This document shows, one piece after another, positions 41,917-42,791 of a stretch of DNA of 42,791 bases (its first letter is position 1; the number at the start of each line of letters is the position of its first letter). A program made the translations under genes and the position numbers. The stretch comes from CAKSQF01 sp051868045. Lineage in GTDB: Bacteria > Bacillota > Clostridia > Oscillospirales > CAG-272. The notes under the pieces are model-generated. The model ran no database searches, was not told the DNA's origin, and saw only the letters and a list, made by a program, of their open reading frames with translations. The stretch covers positions 1-42,791 of the forward strand of contig JBJDZN010000013.1 in NCBI GenBank assembly GCA_051868045.1, given 5' to 3'.

Positions 41917-42791
41917 TTACAGCCGTCCGGTGCCTCGCAGAACGATATACACCGCATAAACGGCATAGATGACCAGATAGGATGCGCCCAGCACACGCCC
42001 GATTTTCATCTTCCTGCGGCAGAATACGAACAGCGACAGGCTGACAACCATCAAAAGCACCAGATCCACCCACAGTCCCGCTCCGGCGGTGATGGGTCGG
42101 ATCAGGGAGGATGCGCCCAGAATGAAGAAGATGTTGAAAATGTTGGAGCCTACCACATTGCCAAGGGCAAGTCCCGAATTCTTCTTGCTTGCGGCGACCA
42201 CCGAGGTTACCAGCTCGGGCAGGGAGGTGCCGATGGCGACCACGGTCAGCCCGATCAGAGTGTTGTCCATTCCAAGGGAGGCGGCAATGTCAGAGGCACT
42301 GCTGACGGTCAGATTGCCGCCCAGAATCACGCATCCCAGTCCAAACAGCACATAGAACACGCTCCGCGGCGGAGAAAGCAGAATCACCGGCTCGTCAGAC
42401 GTCTCCTTGTCCTTCATCTTTTTGTTATGCTCTTTAATGGCGGAGCGGACAATCCAGAAAAGATAGAGAACGATCATTCCGAAAAGAAGGATTCCCTCGT
42501 ATCGGGCGATCTTCCCGTCCAGAAGGACAATCAGCAACAGGACGGCGGCAGCAATCGACCACCAAAGGTCCCGGAAGAGGATTTCACGGTCGATCATCGA
42601 GGGCAGAATCAGAGCCGAGATGCCCACCACCACCAGAAAATTGAAAAGATTGGAGCCGACGATGTTGCCCACCGAGATGTCGGAGGCACCCGAGAAGCTC
42701 GCCGTCAGCGAGACCGCCGCCTCGGGGGCACTGGTTCCCATGGCAACGATAGTCAGTCCGATGAGGAATGAGGGAACCTTCAGATGCCCTG
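41917..42791 (-). CDS. Sodium/calcium exchanger (CaxA/YrbG type), 5'-partial
   Basis: The visible 291 residues are the C-terminal part of a membrane antiporter. Both signature alpha repeats appear: GTSAPEAAVS near the visible start and GTSLPELVTS about 180 residues later, each followed by GN(I/V)VGSN. About eight membrane helices are visible, with a cytoplasmic charged loop (KEHNKKMKDKE) between the halves. The gene runs past the window edge: the frame continues through KVPSFLIGLTIVA before GTSAPE, so the start is outside. It probably exports calcium against sodium. Confidence 0.93.
   Translation of the reverse strand, partial: GHLKVPSFLIGLTIVAMGTSAPEAAVSLTASFSGASDISVGNIVGSNLFNFLVVVGISALILPSMIDREILFRDLWWSIAAAVLLLIVLLDGKIARYEGILLFGMIVLYLFWIVRSAIKEHNKKMKDKETSDEPVILLSPPRSVFYVLFGLGCVILGGNLTVSSASDIAASLGMDNTLIGLTVVAIGTSLPELVTSVVAASKKNSGLALGNVVGSNIFNIFFILGASSLIRPITAGAGLWVDLVLLMVVSLSLFVFCRRKMKIGRVLGASYLVIYAVYAVYIVLRGTGRL

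Overview
The window looks like a draft-assembly piece of a Clostridia chromosome, most likely from the Ruminococcaceae/Oscillospirales. The evidence is: a type I dockerin and a cohesin-like domain on surface proteins, a Clostridia-style parA-parB-serS cluster with three parS sites, many sigma-A-type promoters with 17-base spacers, strong GGAGG ribosome sites, and a moderately GC-rich genome. Two 100-base N blocks (30375-30474 and 39397-39496) are scaffold gaps of unknown true length. Because soj/parA, spo0J/parB and parS usually sit near the replication origin in Firmicutes, the window is probably origin-proximal; no origin is visible.

Left edge (1-3240): the decayed end of a mobile element. 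It holds the tail of a sigma-like helix-turn-helix protein, a long hairpin-rich untranslated stretch, and a RepA/AAA_25-type ATPase whose C-terminus is replaced by unrelated sequence. An AT-rich, membrane-anchored HNH nuclease gene follows on the minus strand, then an intact tRNA-Ser(UGA) and a relic of a second serine tRNA.

3242-13711, plus strand: a MoxR ATPase - DUF58 - transglutaminase operon (envelope-associated), a LUD-domain protein, a DMT/EamA-like permease whose start codon lies inside a terminator-like hairpin, three parS sites, parA, parB and serS.

13814-24463: surface and carbohydrate functions. A secreted beta-propeller-like protein is followed by a MATE exporter, a Gfo/Idh/MocA oxidoreductase, and two GH29-type fucosidase-like enzymes (one cytosolic, one very large and surface-anchored) divergent from an AraC regulator. 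This last set reads as a regulated glycan-use locus.

24625-33938: a MORN-repeat membrane protein, a two-helix membrane protein, a SpoIIQ-like LytM/M23 protein, a Cthe_2159-like beta-helix lipoprotein, a membrane-anchored cohesin-like protein with a 26-residue Thr/Pro/Ser repeat, a secreted purple-acid-phosphatase-like enzyme ending in a dockerin, and a YibE/F membrane protein. The adjacent cohesin-like and dockerin proteins could form a small cell-surface assembly.

34023-42791: an ECF sigma factor fused to about 670 extra residues carrying two related domains (the most unusual protein here), a ZIP metal transporter, a DUF815 ATPase, an MscS channel, a small metallophosphoesterase, a sirtuin, and a sodium/calcium exchanger cut by the window end.

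Several dispersed hairpin repeats lie between genes (17385-17492, 24498-24588, 36730-36845; 13725-13757 and 27241-27273).
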